From an uncultured Thermomicrobia bacterium (GTDB taxonomy: Bacteria > Chloroflexota > Chloroflexia > Thermomicrobiales > JALYUS01), in the NCBI GenBank assembly GCA_937968015.1, contig CALBSO010000032.1, forward strand, positions 1 to 57,708: a stretch of DNA of 57,708 nucleotides. Reading direction: 5' to 3'. A model generated the notes under the pieces. The model was not told the DNA's origin. It was given only the letters and a program-made list of their open reading frames with translations, and searched no databases. Below are positions 25,446 to 33,552 of this stretch, piece by piece (the first letter of the stretch is position 1; every line of letters starts with the position of its first letter). A program made the position numbers and the translations under genes.

Positions 25446-26087
25446 TTATCGTCGGGCGCGGCCACCAGGGAAGCGGAGATTGAAGTGCCCCGCCGCGATG
25501 CCGCCGAGCATGCCACTGACGCCGCGCTGGAGGTATTCGACGAATGCGTCGTCCGCGGCGGGCGCGGGCGCGGCGTCCAACCACCACTGTGTGCCGCGCT
25601 CGACGATGGCGAGTGTCAGTTCCGCGACGAGGGGCGACCAGAAGGGATCGGGAGTGACGCCCTCCTTCGTGGCCTGAGCGAGCGCCTGCCGCGCGATCTC
25701 CTCGCGCACCCGGCGGCGCGCCGTCTCGATCTCGAGGCCGAGCGGGCTTTCCGCCGCGCCAGTGAAGAGGAGCATGAAGGCAGCCGGGTTTCCGCGGGCG
25801 GCATCGAGGTAGGCGCGCAGGGCCGCACCGCTCGGGGCAGCGGGCACGGCAACCGCCTCGGTCATCGCGGCGGTCAGCCGGGCGGCGGTATCATTGAGAA
25901 TCGCGCGATAGAGATCTTCCTTGGAGGCGAAGGCGCGGTAGAGAATGAGCCGTGTGACGCCGACGCGACCGGCGATCTCCTCCATCGTCACGCCGCTGAA
26001 TCCGCGCTCCGCGAACGCCGCCGCCGCGACCGTCAGAATTTGCCGCCGCCGCTCGGCGCGGGGCAACCGGACCGTCTTCTGCGCCAT
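25446..26087 (-). CDS. TetR/AcrR-family transcriptional regulator
   Basis: Encodes 213 residues from ATG 26087 (GGGAG six bases upstream; an in-frame GTG lies one codon earlier). The N-terminal HTH is clear: RRRQILTVAAAAFAERGFSG, TMEEIAGRVGVTRLILYRAF, SKEDLYRAIL (about 12-60). The C-terminal ligand-binding domain is helical and poorly conserved (LRAYLDAARGNPAAFMLLFT, LTLAIVERGTQWWLDA). It is convergent with the serine hydrolase (15 bp) and could control it, the amidohydrolase or itself; a palindrome just upstream of its start supports autoregulation. Confidence 0.92.
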   Translation of the reverse strand: MAQKTVRLPRAERRRQILTVAAAAFAERGFSGVTMEEIAGRVGVTRLILYRAFASKEDLYRAILNDTAARLTAAMTEAVAVPAAPSGAALRAYLDAARGNPAAFMLLFTGAAESPLGLEIETARRRVREEIARQALAQATKEGVTPDPFWSPLVAELTLAIVERGTQWWLDAAPAPAADDAFVEYLQRGVSGMLGGIAAGHFNLRFPGGRARR

Positions 26088-26101
26088 CACAGCTCCCGGC
26101 A

Positions 26102-26114
26102 GTGAACGTTACAC
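26102..26114. promoter_or_regulatory. Candidate TetR operator GTGAACGTTACAC
   Basis: A near-perfect palindrome (GTG-AACGTT-CAC with one inserted base) 14 bases upstream of the TetR start, in the position expected for autorepression. Short, so chance occurrence is possible. Confidence 0.3.
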
Positions 26115-26175
26115 CATGGATAGACCCATGCACTCCCGTTGCAGCAGCGAGTATAGCAGTTTCAAGGGACGCCCC

Positions 26176-27249
26176 TCACGCCAGCCGGTAAAATGCCCGC
26201 GCGTTCTCGGACATGATTTTGCGCTTCGTGCCCTCGGGAAGTGCGTTAAGGGGAAAGGCTTCTTCCGGTGTATCGAAATGCCAGTGCGGGTAATCCGTCG
26301 AGAACATCAGCAGGTCGTCCGAGCCGATCTGATCGAGGACCTGGAGGAACTGTGCGGCGTCGGGCGGCGCGTCGAGCGGCTGCGTGGTAAATCGGACGTG
26401 CTCGCGGATGTAGTCGGACGGTGGCCGCCGCACCCACGGCACCTCGCGCCGCAGCCCCTTCCACTCCTTGTCGAACCGCCACATCAAGGACGGCAACCAG
26501 GTAAATCCGCCCTCGATCGCGGCGACCCGCAGTGTCGGGAAGCGGTCGAAGACGCCCTCGACGATCATGCTGACGAGTTGCGACTGGAAGATCTGCGCCA
26601 TGCCGACCTGCTCTTCCATGTAGGTGGAGGGCCAGCCGGCGGCGGATGGCGGGCTGCCGGGCGCACCGCCGTACTGAAGACCGATGGCGAGATCGTGGCG
26701 CGTCGCCGCCTCGTAGAGCGGATGAAAGCGGCGGTTACCATATGGGTCCAATGAATGCACCGGCAAAGAGACCTGCACGAAGCCCGGATAGTCACCGACG
26801 CGGTCAATCTCCCGCGCCGCCATCTCCGGCTGCTGGCTTGGTACGAGGAGCGAGGCGCGCAGGCGATCATCCTTCTCCAACCACTCCGCGATATGCCAGT
26901 CGTTGACCGCGCTGGCGAGCGCGGCGGCGGCATCGGGATTGTGGACGCTTTCCAGGTTGTACGTGTTGTTCAGGATCGCATACCGCACATTCCAGGGGTC
27001 GAGCGATTGCTCCCGCATCACCGCCAATTGCGACCCCGGCGCGATGCCATCGGTCCGCCGCGCGTCGGGCCGGATCGTCGTCGGCGCGTTCTTCGGGTAG
27101 GAGGCCTCCACCGGCCCCTTGAAGTCGGACTGGGTGATGTACTCCTTCCAGAAGTCCGTCAGGTACGGAAAGAGTATCCCGACGGACGGGATGACGGTAT
27201 GCACATCGGCGTCAATGACTGAGGACTGAGGTTTTTGCTCACTGCTCAC
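26176..27249 (-). CDS. Amidohydrolase, ACMSD-like (Amidohydro_2)
   Basis: About 357 residues, using GTG 27249 as start. This GTG lies inside heptanucleotide array 3, so residues 2-10 (SSEQKPQSS) are encoded by repeats and the true or ancestral start is uncertain; the next Met is at residue 78. The N-terminal metal motif is DADVH, and the C-terminal FSTDYPHWHFDTPEEA is the family signature with the metal-binding Asp. In between, VSLPVHSLDPYGNRRFHPLY and AAIEGGFTWLPSLMWRFDKE match the decarboxylase-like amidohydrolases (ACMSD, gamma-resorcylate decarboxylase, and many uncharacterised members acting on aromatic acids). The first His of the usual HxH pair is replaced by Asp. Reaction unknown. Confidence 0.87.
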   Translation of the reverse strand: MSSEQKPQSSVIDADVHTVIPSVGILFPYLTDFWKEYITQSDFKGPVEASYPKNAPTTIRPDARRTDGIAPGSQLAVMREQSLDPWNVRYAILNNTYNLESVHNPDAAAALASAVNDWHIAEWLEKDDRLRASLLVPSQQPEMAAREIDRVGDYPGFVQVSLPVHSLDPYGNRRFHPLYEAATRHDLAIGLQYGGAPGSPPSAAGWPSTYMEEQVGMAQIFQSQLVSMIVEGVFDRFPTLRVAAIEGGFTWLPSLMWRFDKEWKGLRREVPWVRRPPSDYIREHVRFTTQPLDAPPDAAQFLQVLDQIGSDDLLMFSTDYPHWHFDTPEEAFPLNALPEGTKRKIMSENARAFYRLA

Positions 27250-27274
27250 TATGCACCGCCCGCTGTTTACTGTG
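27212..27274. repeat. Heptanucleotide array 3, covering the start of the amidohydrolase and the stop of lepB
   Basis: Nine consecutive units on the plus strand, including CTGAGGA, CTGAGGT, CACTGCT, CACTATG, CACCGCC and CGCTGTT. It spans the amidohydrolase GTG (27249) and the lepB TAA (27267-27269). Confidence 0.7.
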
Positions 27275-27971
27275 TGCGGTCTGCCGCGTACTCCGGATGG
27301 GGAAGAAAACCGACCTCGTTCACGGGGTAGAACGTGGCGAAGGCGCGGCCACGGATGAGGCTCTCAGGAAGGACGCCGAAGCGGCTCGAATCTTCGCTGC
27401 GGTTGCGATTGTCCCCGAAGACGATAACGTCATGTTCCGGCACGACGTACGGTTGACCATTCGCGGGCCAGGTGTAGGCGGGCGACTCGGCGATGTACGG
27501 CTCACGAATCGGCTGGTCATTGATGTAGACCTTGCCGCCTTTAACGAGCACGCGCTCGCCGGGCAAACCAATAATCCGCTTGATGAACGGGATGCCCTGC
27601 TGCGCCTCTTGCGGTGGTGGTGTGAGGACAACGATGTCACCGCGGTGGGGCTTGCCGAACAGGTAATAGGTATGGCCGCCGATATCCCAGTGCGTGTAGG
27701 CGCGCCGGTTGACGAGGAGATGCTGCTCCTGGGTGAGGCCCGGCGCCATGCTCATCCCTTCCACCTTGACGGGGAGGACGAGCAGACGCATTGCGAAGAA
27801 GAGGATGATGGCAATTGCCAGCGTTTCGATGACTTCGCCGGTAGCGCTGCCCGTCGAGGCTTTTCGCCGCGCGATCGGCACGGGGCGCGGGCCGTCCGTT
27901 CCCGGATCAATGACCGGCGAGGTCTCAATGGGCGCGGAACGCTCCGACCCTTCCAGTGGGGGTGTCGTCAA
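27267..27971 (-). CDS. lepB: Signal peptidase I
   Basis: Encodes 234 residues from ATG 27971. A Pro-rich cytoplasmic N-terminus (1-45) is followed by a single membrane anchor (about 47-66, VIETLAIAIILFFAMRLLVL). The catalytic serine is Ser74 in EGMSMAPGL, the general base Lys131 in FIKRIIGLPGE, and the GDNRNRSEDSR box is near residue 190. The active site faces the outside of the membrane, where it removes Sec and Tat leader peptides. The upstream gene on the same strand is tatA (32 bp away), forming a small secretion operon. The stop codon and last residues (DRTQ) fall in a repeat array. Confidence 0.95.
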   Translation of the reverse strand: MTTPPLEGSERSAPIETSPVIDPGTDGPRPVPIARRKASTGSATGEVIETLAIAIILFFAMRLLVLPVKVEGMSMAPGLTQEQHLLVNRRAYTHWDIGGHTYYLFGKPHRGDIVVLTPPPQEAQQGIPFIKRIIGLPGERVLVKGGKVYINDQPIREPYIAESPAYTWPANGQPYVVPEHDVIVFGDNRNRSEDSSRFGVLPESLIRGRAFATFYPVNEVGFLPHPEYAADRTQ

Positions 27972-28003
27972 CGTGGTGATCTCCCGTCCACGGATCGGAG
28001 CGC

Positions 28004-28180
28004 CTAATCTATGACTGACTTCGTGTTCTTCTTCGCATCGTCGTCATCTTTGATGGAGTCTTTGAAGTCCTTCACGGACTTACCGACCGCGCCGCCGAGG
28101 CCACCGAGTTTCCCCGCGCCGAAGACGATCAGGACGATGACGAGGATGACGATGAGGTGCCACGGTTGCAAAACGCCCAT
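28004..28180 (-). CDS. tatA: Sec-independent translocase subunit TatA
   Basis: A 58-residue gene, ATG 28180 to TAG 28004. The protein begins MGVLQPWHLIVILVIVLIVF, a single short membrane helix, followed by the FGAGKL hinge (the FG motif before the amphipathic helix), LGGAVGKSVKDFKDSIKDD and an acidic-basic tail DDDDAKKNTKSVID. This is the exact TatA architecture. TatA oligomers form the twin-arginine translocation pore with TatC (not in the window). A possible ribosome-binding site AAAGG lies about ten bases upstream. The window encodes at least three likely Tat substrates (8455, 20309, 48357). Confidence 0.93.
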   Translation of the reverse strand: MGVLQPWHLIVILVIVLIVFGAGKLGGLGGAVGKSVKDFKDSIKDDDDAKKNTKSVID

Positions 28181-28260
28181 ATTGGTATGACCTTTCTCAA
28201 GCGCGAAGTGCCCAATGCGGAGGTACTGAGACTGCTTCCAATCGCACGGCGCATGCTACA

Positions 28261-29712
28261 TCAGACGGGATGAATGAGCAATGTGGGCTGTTCCCCACTC
28301 GCGGCGGCGTGCAGCGCCACCATCGCGCGGGCGAGATCGTCTTCCGTGCCGACATTGCCGGGAAAGATAACGAACGGCATGTCCGGCCACCGTGCCGACT
28401 GAACGGCCCGCCAGACGGGCACACCGGGGAGGAGCGCGCCGAGCACCGTCGCATGGCGGATACCGAGCGCCTCGGTCGCCATATCGCTGGACGTGATGCC
28501 GCCCTTCGCGATCAACCACGCGGGATCACGCCCCAGCCCCCGCACGATCGCGACGAGCGCGGCGGAAATCCGCTGCCCGATCTTGAGGTTCGCCGCCTCG
28601 TCGGTCTTGTCTTGTAAGAGTGTCCGACTCGTAAAGAGCAACGCGTCCACGCCGTGCGCCCATGCGTCATTGATCGTCTCAATCGCTGACTGGATTGCGT
28701 CGTCGCGCCGGTCATCGAGCAGCGCGTCGGCGGATACTTCGACCGCGCGAGCGGTCTGCACTGCCCGCGCACGCTCCAGTTGCGCCGTGCTGCGGGGCAC
28801 ATACGAGCCGACGACGACGAGGCCGGGGCCGGGGCCACGGACCATCTCGGCGGGCGCGAGCAGCGGGCGACGTGGTAAGCCGAACCGAGCGCGGACGAAG
28901 GCAGCCGCTGTCCGGCAGAGGTAGCGCCGCCCCGCCACTTCCGCTTTGAGCAGACCGAGGACGGCCGCCGCCATGTCTCCGTCCGCCGCGCTGTTGATGA
29001 CGAGAACGGGCTGCGCTGCCGCCATGAACCACGCCGCGATAGCGTCCGTACCCTGCCGGATCGTCGCGAGTGGAAGGGCGGCCACATCGTCGTGCGCCCA
29101 GCGCCCACCCGATTTCTCGACTGCCCAATCGCGCAGGTCGGACGACGCGAAGCCGAAGGTGGTATCCTTCGCGAACTCCGTCTCACCAACCGGCACGGCG
29201 GTCTCGCCGTCATGCACCCAGTGGACATCGCCGACGGTGATCCGCTTCCCCTCCGCGAAGAAGGGCGCGAGGACGACCTGCGGGGGGCGGTCATCGTCCG
29301 GCCCGATCAGCGCATCGGTCTCGGCGGGGAAGTGGCCGCGTAGCGTCGAATCGCTCCGGCTGATGATGGTGAGTAGCCGCCCGGTTTGCGCCAACGCGAC
29401 GCGCAGGTTCGCCGCGATCTCGCGGTTGAGCGCCACCGCGTCGCGCTCCGTCATACTGCGGCTGTTGGTGAGCAGATAGAACCCCGTGCCGCCCGACCGG
29501 AGCGCCCCGGCCAGCGTTTCGACATCCCACCGCGTATAGACGGAGAGGTCGTAGACCGTCTGCGTGCCGGTCGGGTCGTCATCGAGCACGACGACGGCGC
29601 GCGGATCGCCGACGAGGTGGGCCCGGATCGCGGCGAGCAGCGGCGCTTCATCGGGCGGCGGTGACAACCCCGCGAAGAGCGCCGCCAGCGGCTGCCGTCT
29701 CACATCCTTCAT
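28261..29712 (-). CDS. Four-carbon acid sugar kinase family protein (DUF1537; OtnK/LtnK-like)
   Basis: Encodes 483 residues from ATG 29712 behind AAGGAGCAGCGCGC; an upstream in-frame ATG at 29799 overlaps the dehydrogenase pseudogene. The N-terminal substrate domain has VVLDDDPTGTQTVYDL (the family-defining DDDPTG), LLTNSRSMTERDAVALN, IISRSDSTLRGHFPAE, and the C-terminal nucleotide domain ends IAKGGITSSDMATEALGI and IFPGNVGTEDD. Characterised members phosphorylate L-threonate, D-erythronate or 3-oxo-tetronate (LtnK, DenK, OtnK). The gene lies 61 bp downstream of a beta-hydroxyacid dehydrogenase-type gene, the usual oxidising partner, so it probably belongs to a tetronate catabolic pathway whose dehydrogenase is now broken. 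Confidence 0.9.
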   Translation of the reverse strand: MKDVRRQPLAALFAGLSPPPDEAPLLAAIRAHLVGDPRAVVVLDDDPTGTQTVYDLSVYTRWDVETLAGALRSGGTGFYLLTNSRSMTERDAVALNREIAANLRVALAQTGRLLTIISRSDSTLRGHFPAETDALIGPDDDRPPQVVLAPFFAEGKRITVGDVHWVHDGETAVPVGETEFAKDTTFGFASSDLRDWAVEKSGGRWAHDDVAALPLATIRQGTDAIAAWFMAAAQPVLVINSAADGDMAAAVLGLLKAEVAGRRYLCRTAAAFVRARFGLPRRPLLAPAEMVRGPGPGLVVVGSYVPRSTAQLERARAVQTARAVEVSADALLDDRRDDAIQSAIETINDAWAHGVDALLFTSRTLLQDKTDEAANLKIGQRISAALVAIVRGLGRDPAWLIAKGGITSSDMATEALGIRHATVLGALLPGVPVWRAVQSARWPDMPFVIFPGNVGTEDDLARAMVALHAAASGEQPTLLIHPV

Positions 29713-29773
29713 GCGCGCTGCTCCTTCACTTGAGAGGTAGTCGGAGGCGGGAAAGCCTGCTGCCACCGCGCGA

Positions 29774-30423
29774 TTATCCGTCCCCGTTGATGCGGACAAT
29801 CTCGATCACCGAGGAATCGTCGAGGGGCGCCATGCCCGCGTCGGCGGCACGACGGAAGAGCGCGAGCGCGGCATCGTTGACGTGCAAGGAGAGGCCGACC
29901 GACGCGCCGAGATCATGGACGATGCCGAGGTCCTTGACGAAGATGGCGAGGGCGCTCCGGGGCGGTGTGTATTCGCCTGAGACCATGCGCGGGCCGCGGT
30001 CGCCAAACATCCACGAAGCCCCTGCCCCGTGCATGACGAAATTCTGGACGACCTCCGGCGCGATCCCGGCGCGTCCACGAGACCGAGACCGCGCTCGGCG
30101 GCATGTTCCGCCAGTTCCCGCGCCTCTGCTGGGGCAATCGTGCTCATCACAAGGACGGTCGCGCCTGGTGACAAGGCGGCGAACGCACCGCCCGGCCCGA
30201 GCAACGCCTCGCATGCCTGTGCGTAGTTCTGCACCATCACGAGCAGCACATCCGCGCCCCTCGCGACGTCCGCCGCGCTCCCGGCAACCGTCGCGCCATC
30301 CGTGACGAGCGCCGCCGCCCGTGCCGCGTCGGCATCGTAGCCGGTGAGTGTGAACCCCGCTTTGACCAGCGTCCGCGCCATCGGCGTTCCCATCGCGCCA
30401 AGCCCGATGAATCCGACGTTCAT
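29774..30423 (-). pseudogene. Beta-hydroxyacid dehydrogenase (3-hydroxyisobutyrate/threonate dehydrogenase family), internal deletion
   Basis: Starts ATG 30423 behind AAGAAGGGGGTGAGGTTG. The first 119 residues are a normal N-terminal NAD domain (MNVGFIGLGAMGTPMARTLV, MVQNYAQACEALLG, MSTIAPAEARELAE, GLGLVDAP). The family would then read VSGGxxGA with roughly 75 more residues including the catalytic Lys helix, but here sequence from near 30067 continues in another frame with the C-terminal helical domain (GIAPEVVQNFVMHGAGASWM, LAIFVKDLGIVHDLGASVG) to TAA 29774. GCGCCGG occurs on both sides of the joint, suggesting deletion between short repeats. The catalytic lysine is lost, so even with frame correction the enzyme would be dead. 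Partner of the DUF1537 kinase. Confidence 0.83.
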
Positions 30424-30444
30424 CAACCTCACCCCCTTCTTGGA

Positions 30445-30524
30445 AGCAATGGGCAACGAGTTCTGAGCAATGAGTATAATCGGTCATCACCTCGTTGCTC
30501 GTTGCTCGTCGCTCATTGCTCCGG
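30445..30524. repeat. Heptanucleotide array 4, two opposed halves
   Basis: Left half: AGCAATG, GGCAACG, AGTTCTG, AGCAATG. Right half, inverted: CTCGTTG, CTCGTTG, CTCGTCG, CTCATTG. Separated by about 18 bases, so the two halves can pair into a hairpin. It lies in the divergent spacer between the dehydrogenase pseudogene and the molybdenum hydroxylase gene. Confidence 0.75.
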
Positions 30525-30601
30525 TAGGTCTCGTAGTATACTGCCACCAGCACCGCACCCACTCGTCGGCTACCCGCAGATGGAACAGGAAGGAACGTGA
30601 C

Positions 30602-32956
30602 GTGGTTTACTCCCGCTATGTTGGGGCACGAGTCCGGCGCAAAGAAGATCCCCGGCTGATCACCGGTTCATCCACGTACGTCGCGGATGTCCAGTTGCCG
30701 GGTATGCTCCACTGCGCGATTCTCCGCAGCCCGTATGCGCACGCCCGCATCACGCGTATAGACGCCGCCGCTGCACTCGCCCATCCGGGCGTCATCGCCG
30801 TCTACACCGGCGAGCAGATGAAGAAGATGGCCGGCCCGATGGCAGGCGGTGGCGGCGAGGGTGGCAGCGTCGAGGAAGAGGCAGCCGAGGAGATGGCGGA
30901 CCAGACCGAGAAGGAACAGCAGTATCCCCTCGCGATCGGCAAGGTGCGTCACGTCGGCGAGCAGGTCGCGGTAGTCGTCGCCACGGATATGTATACCGCG
31001 CGCGACGCCGTGGACCTAATCGAAGTAGATTGGGAGCCGCTACCCGTCGCCGCGACGGTTGCCGCCGCGCTCGCGCCGGATGCGCCGAAGGTCTTCAGCG
31101 ACAAGCCGGACAACATCGGCCTCAAGTGGCAAAAGACGACCGGCGACGTGGATGCTGCCTTCGCGGAAGCGGAGAAGGACGGCGTCGTGCTCGACCTTCA
31201 TATCGTCAGTCAGCGGCTCGCCGCCGTGCCGATGGAGGGGCGCGCGGTCGCCGCCTCGTGGGACGGCTGGCAGGGCGCGCTGACCGTCTGGAGTTCCAAT
31301 CAGAACCCACACAGCGTCCGCTCGACGATCGCGACAGTCCTCGGCATGTCAGAGTCAGACATCCGCGTGATCGCGCCGGAAGTCGGCGGCGGCTTCGGCG
31401 TGAAGATCGGCGCGTACCCGGAAGACATCATCGTTTCCGCGATTGCCCGCGCGCTTAAGCGGCCCGTCAGATGGATCGAGTCGCGCGCGGAGAACATGTT
31501 GGCGACGAACCACGGGCGCGATCAGGAGATCAAGGTCCAGGTCGCGGCGCGCAAGGACGGCACGGTGCTCGGCCTCAAGGAGGAGATCACCGGCAACCTC
31601 GGCGCGTACCCGCTCGCCGCCTTCCTGCCCGTCCTGACGGCGCAGATGGCCGTCGGCACCTACAACATCCAGAACATCCAGATCACCGTCACCTGCGTGC
31701 ATACGCACACGATGTCCGTCGCGGCGTATCGCGGCGCGGGGCGGCCGGAAGCGTGTTACTACATCGAGCGGATCATGGATCAGGTGGCGGACGCGGTCGG
31801 CATGGACCCGGCCGAGGTGCGCCGCAAGAACTTCATCCCACCGGACGCCTTCCCCTACAACACGCCGACCGGCCTCACCTACGACAGCGGCGAGTACGAG
31901 CGCTCGCTCGACAAGGTGCTCGAATTGGCGGACTACAAGGGGCTGCGCGCGGAGCAGGCACGGTTGCGCCAGCAGGGGCGGTATATGGGCATTGGCGTCG
32001 GCTGCTACATCGAGATGTGCGGCTTCGGACCGTACGAGAGCGCGTCGGTGCGTATCGAGCCTTCCGGCGCGGTGACGGTGATGACCGGCATCTCGCCCCA
32101 CGGCCAGGGGCAGGAGACGACCTTCTCGCAGATCGTCGCCGATCGCCTCGGCGTGGACTTCGACGCCATCGCCGTCCGCCACGGCGACACGGGCAACACG
32201 CCGATCGGCCAGGGGACGATGGGTAGCCGCGGCCTCGTCACCGGCGGCTCGGCACTCGTCATGGCGCTCGACAAAGTCGAGGCGAAGGCGCGGAAGATCG
32301 CCGCCCACCTCCTCGAAGCGGCGCCCGAGGATATCGAGTTCTCCGGCGGCAAATTCAGCGTGAAGGGCGCGGCGGATCGCGCCAAGAGCCTGGCGGACGT
32401 CGCCGCCGCCGCGTACAGCGACAAACTCCCGAACGACATCAACCCCGGCCTGGAAGAGAACGACTTCTTCAAGCCGCCGGGCCTCACCTACCCCTCCGGC
32501 GCCCACATCGCCGTCGTCGAGGTGGACCCGGAAACGGGCGACATCACCCTCCAGCGCTACGTTACGGTGGACGACTGCGGCCGTGTCGTCAGCCCGCTAC
32601 TCGTTGCCGGGCAGGTACATGGCGGCCTCGCGCAGGGGATCGGGCAGGCGCTCTGGGAGGAAGTGGTGTACGACGAGCAGGGTCAACTGATCTCCGGCTC
32701 GCTGATGGACTACACCGTGCCCGTCGCGGGCTTCTTCCCACAGTTCCAGACGGACCGCACCGAGACACCCTCACCCCTCAACCCGCTCGGCGTCAAGGGG
32801 ATCGGCGAGGCGGCGACCGTCGCCTCCACGCCGACGATCGCCAACGCCGTGATGGACGCGCTGGAGCCTTTCGGCGTCTCGCACATTGACCTGCCACTCA
32901 CGTCGGAGAAGGTCTGGCGCGCGATTCACGCGAGCGAGAGCGCAGCGGCGGACTGA
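30602..32956 (+). CDS. Molybdenum hydroxylase large subunit (xanthine dehydrogenase / CoxL form II-like)
   Basis: Encodes 784 residues. GTG 30602 is chosen because AGGAAGGAAC lies upstream and the family N-terminus (RYVGARVRRKEDPRLITGSS) follows at once. Domains: Ald_Xan_dh_C a/b hammerhead (about 15-150) then the Mo-pterin-binding MoCoBD halves (APEVGGGFGVKIGAYPED, AYRGAGRPEACYYIERIMD, MGSRGLVTGGSALVM, LGVKGIGEAATVASTPTIAN). The active-site loop is AYRGAGR, as in form II enzymes, not the AYxCSFR of true aerobic CO dehydrogenase, so CO oxidation is unlikely; aldehyde, xanthine or N-heterocycle hydroxylation is more plausible. The FAD (CoxM) and 2Fe-2S (CoxS) subunits it needs are not adjacent. 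Confidence 0.9.
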   Translation: MVYSRYVGARVRRKEDPRLITGSSTYVADVQLPGMLHCAILRSPYAHARITRIDAAAALAHPGVIAVYTGEQMKKMAGPMAGGGGEGGSVEEEAAEEMADQTEKEQQYPLAIGKVRHVGEQVAVVVATDMYTARDAVDLIEVDWEPLPVAATVAAALAPDAPKVFSDKPDNIGLKWQKTTGDVDAAFAEAEKDGVVLDLHIVSQRLAAVPMEGRAVAASWDGWQGALTVWSSNQNPHSVRSTIATVLGMSESDIRVIAPEVGGGFGVKIGAYPEDIIVSAIARALKRPVRWIESRAENMLATNHGRDQEIKVQVAARKDGTVLGLKEEITGNLGAYPLAAFLPVLTAQMAVGTYNIQNIQITVTCVHTHTMSVAAYRGAGRPEACYYIERIMDQVADAVGMDPAEVRRKNFIPPDAFPYNTPTGLTYDSGEYERSLDKVLELADYKGLRAEQARLRQQGRYMGIGVGCYIEMCGFGPYESASVRIEPSGAVTVMTGISPHGQGQETTFSQIVADRLGVDFDAIAVRHGDTGNTPIGQGTMGSRGLVTGGSALVMALDKVEAKARKIAAHLLEAAPEDIEFSGGKFSVKGAADRAKSLADVAAAAYSDKLPNDINPGLEENDFFKPPGLTYPSGAHIAVVEVDPETGDITLQRYVTVDDCGRVVSPLLVAGQVHGGLAQGIGQALWEEVVYDEQGQLISGSLMDYTVPVAGFFPQFQTDRTETPSPLNPLGVKGIGEAATVASTPTIANAVMDALEPFGVSHIDLPLTSEKVWRAIHASESAAAD

Positions 32957-32975
32957 CGGGGAGCCTCACCCCCGG

Positions 32976-33007
32976 CCCCTCTCCATTGCTCTGGCAATAG
33001 AGAGGGG
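32976..33007. repeat. Hairpin of the CCCCTCTCC family (copy 1)
   Basis: CCCCTCTCCATTGC pairs with GCAATAGAGAGGGG across a 4-base loop, 19 bases after the molybdenum hydroxylase stop. Related hairpins occur at 46572, 54940 and 55031. May act as terminator or REP-like element. Confidence 0.6.
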
Positions 33008-33025
33008 GAGGACGGAGAATGCAGT

Positions 33026-33277
33026 ATGAGTATCAAAGAAGATGTGCATCGTTTGGTAGATGAATTGCCGGAGAGCGATCTGGAGAGATTGTTGCGCCAT
33101 CTCGAGATGGTGCGGGCCGCGAAGCGCGATCCATTCCTGCAAGAACTGCTAAATGCGCCGATTGATGATGAGCCATATACGCCTGAAGAACAGGCAGAAG
33201 ATGACGAAGCCTGGCAAGCATACTTGCGCGGTGATGGTCGCGACTGGGAAGACGTGCGGGCGGAGATCCCGCAGTGA
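33026..33277 (+). CDS. Antitoxin of a type II toxin-antitoxin pair
   Basis: Encodes 83 residues from ATG 33026. The N-terminal half is a charged amphipathic helix (KEDVHRLVDELPESDLERLL) and the C-terminal half is acidic (APIDDEPYTPEEQAEDDEAW, GDGRDWEDVRAEI), the pattern of antitoxins that wrap RelE/ParE toxins ('DDEPxTxEE...' is common in this group). The stop overlaps the toxin start by four bases (GTGA). It should bind DNA and the toxin; no clear HTH or MetJ motif is visible, so DNA binding is uncertain. Confidence 0.8.
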   Translation: MSIKEDVHRLVDELPESDLERLLRHLEMVRAAKRDPFLQELLNAPIDDEPYTPEEQAEDDEAWQAYLRGDGRDWEDVRAEIPQ

Positions 33278-33540
33278 ATGATGAGCGGCACGTCATTATC
33301 TTGCCGAAAGCCGAAAAAGATCTGACGCGACTACCGACTTCGGATCAGCAACGGGTGAAGGTTGCCATTGATATGCTCAGTGATGGGCCGCGTCATGGAG
33401 ATGTTCGCAAACTTCGGGGAGAAAAGGACGTGTGGCGATTACGCGTCGGCGACTGGCGTGTCCGCCTTCTCATCAATGGAGCAACCCGTACCATTGTGAT
33501 TTCGCGTATCCTGCCCCGTGGACGAGCCTATCGCGATTAG
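33274..33540 (+). CDS. RelE/ParE-family toxin
   Basis: Encodes 88 residues from GTG 33274, which overlaps the antitoxin stop by four bases, so the pair is translationally coupled. ILPKAEKDLTRLPTSDQQRV then KLRGEKDVWRLRVGDWRVRL and IVISRILPRGRAYRD are the RelE signature (KLRG...RxRVGDxRV...RxxxY). RelE members cut mRNA at the ribosome; ParE members poison gyrase; the sequence alone does not decide between them. The pair sits between the molybdenum hydroxylase and the second LuxR/AAA regulator. Confidence 0.85.
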   Translation: MNDERHVIILPKAEKDLTRLPTSDQQRVKVAIDMLSDGPRHGDVRKLRGEKDVWRLRVGDWRVRLLINGATRTIVISRILPRGRAYRD

Positions 33541-33552
33541 GGGAGGTGCGTT

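Noticed and set aside
30602..32956. Aerobic carbon monoxide dehydrogenase (CoxL form I)
   Set aside because: The active-site loop is AYRGAGR rather than AYxCSFR, and CoxM/CoxS are absent.
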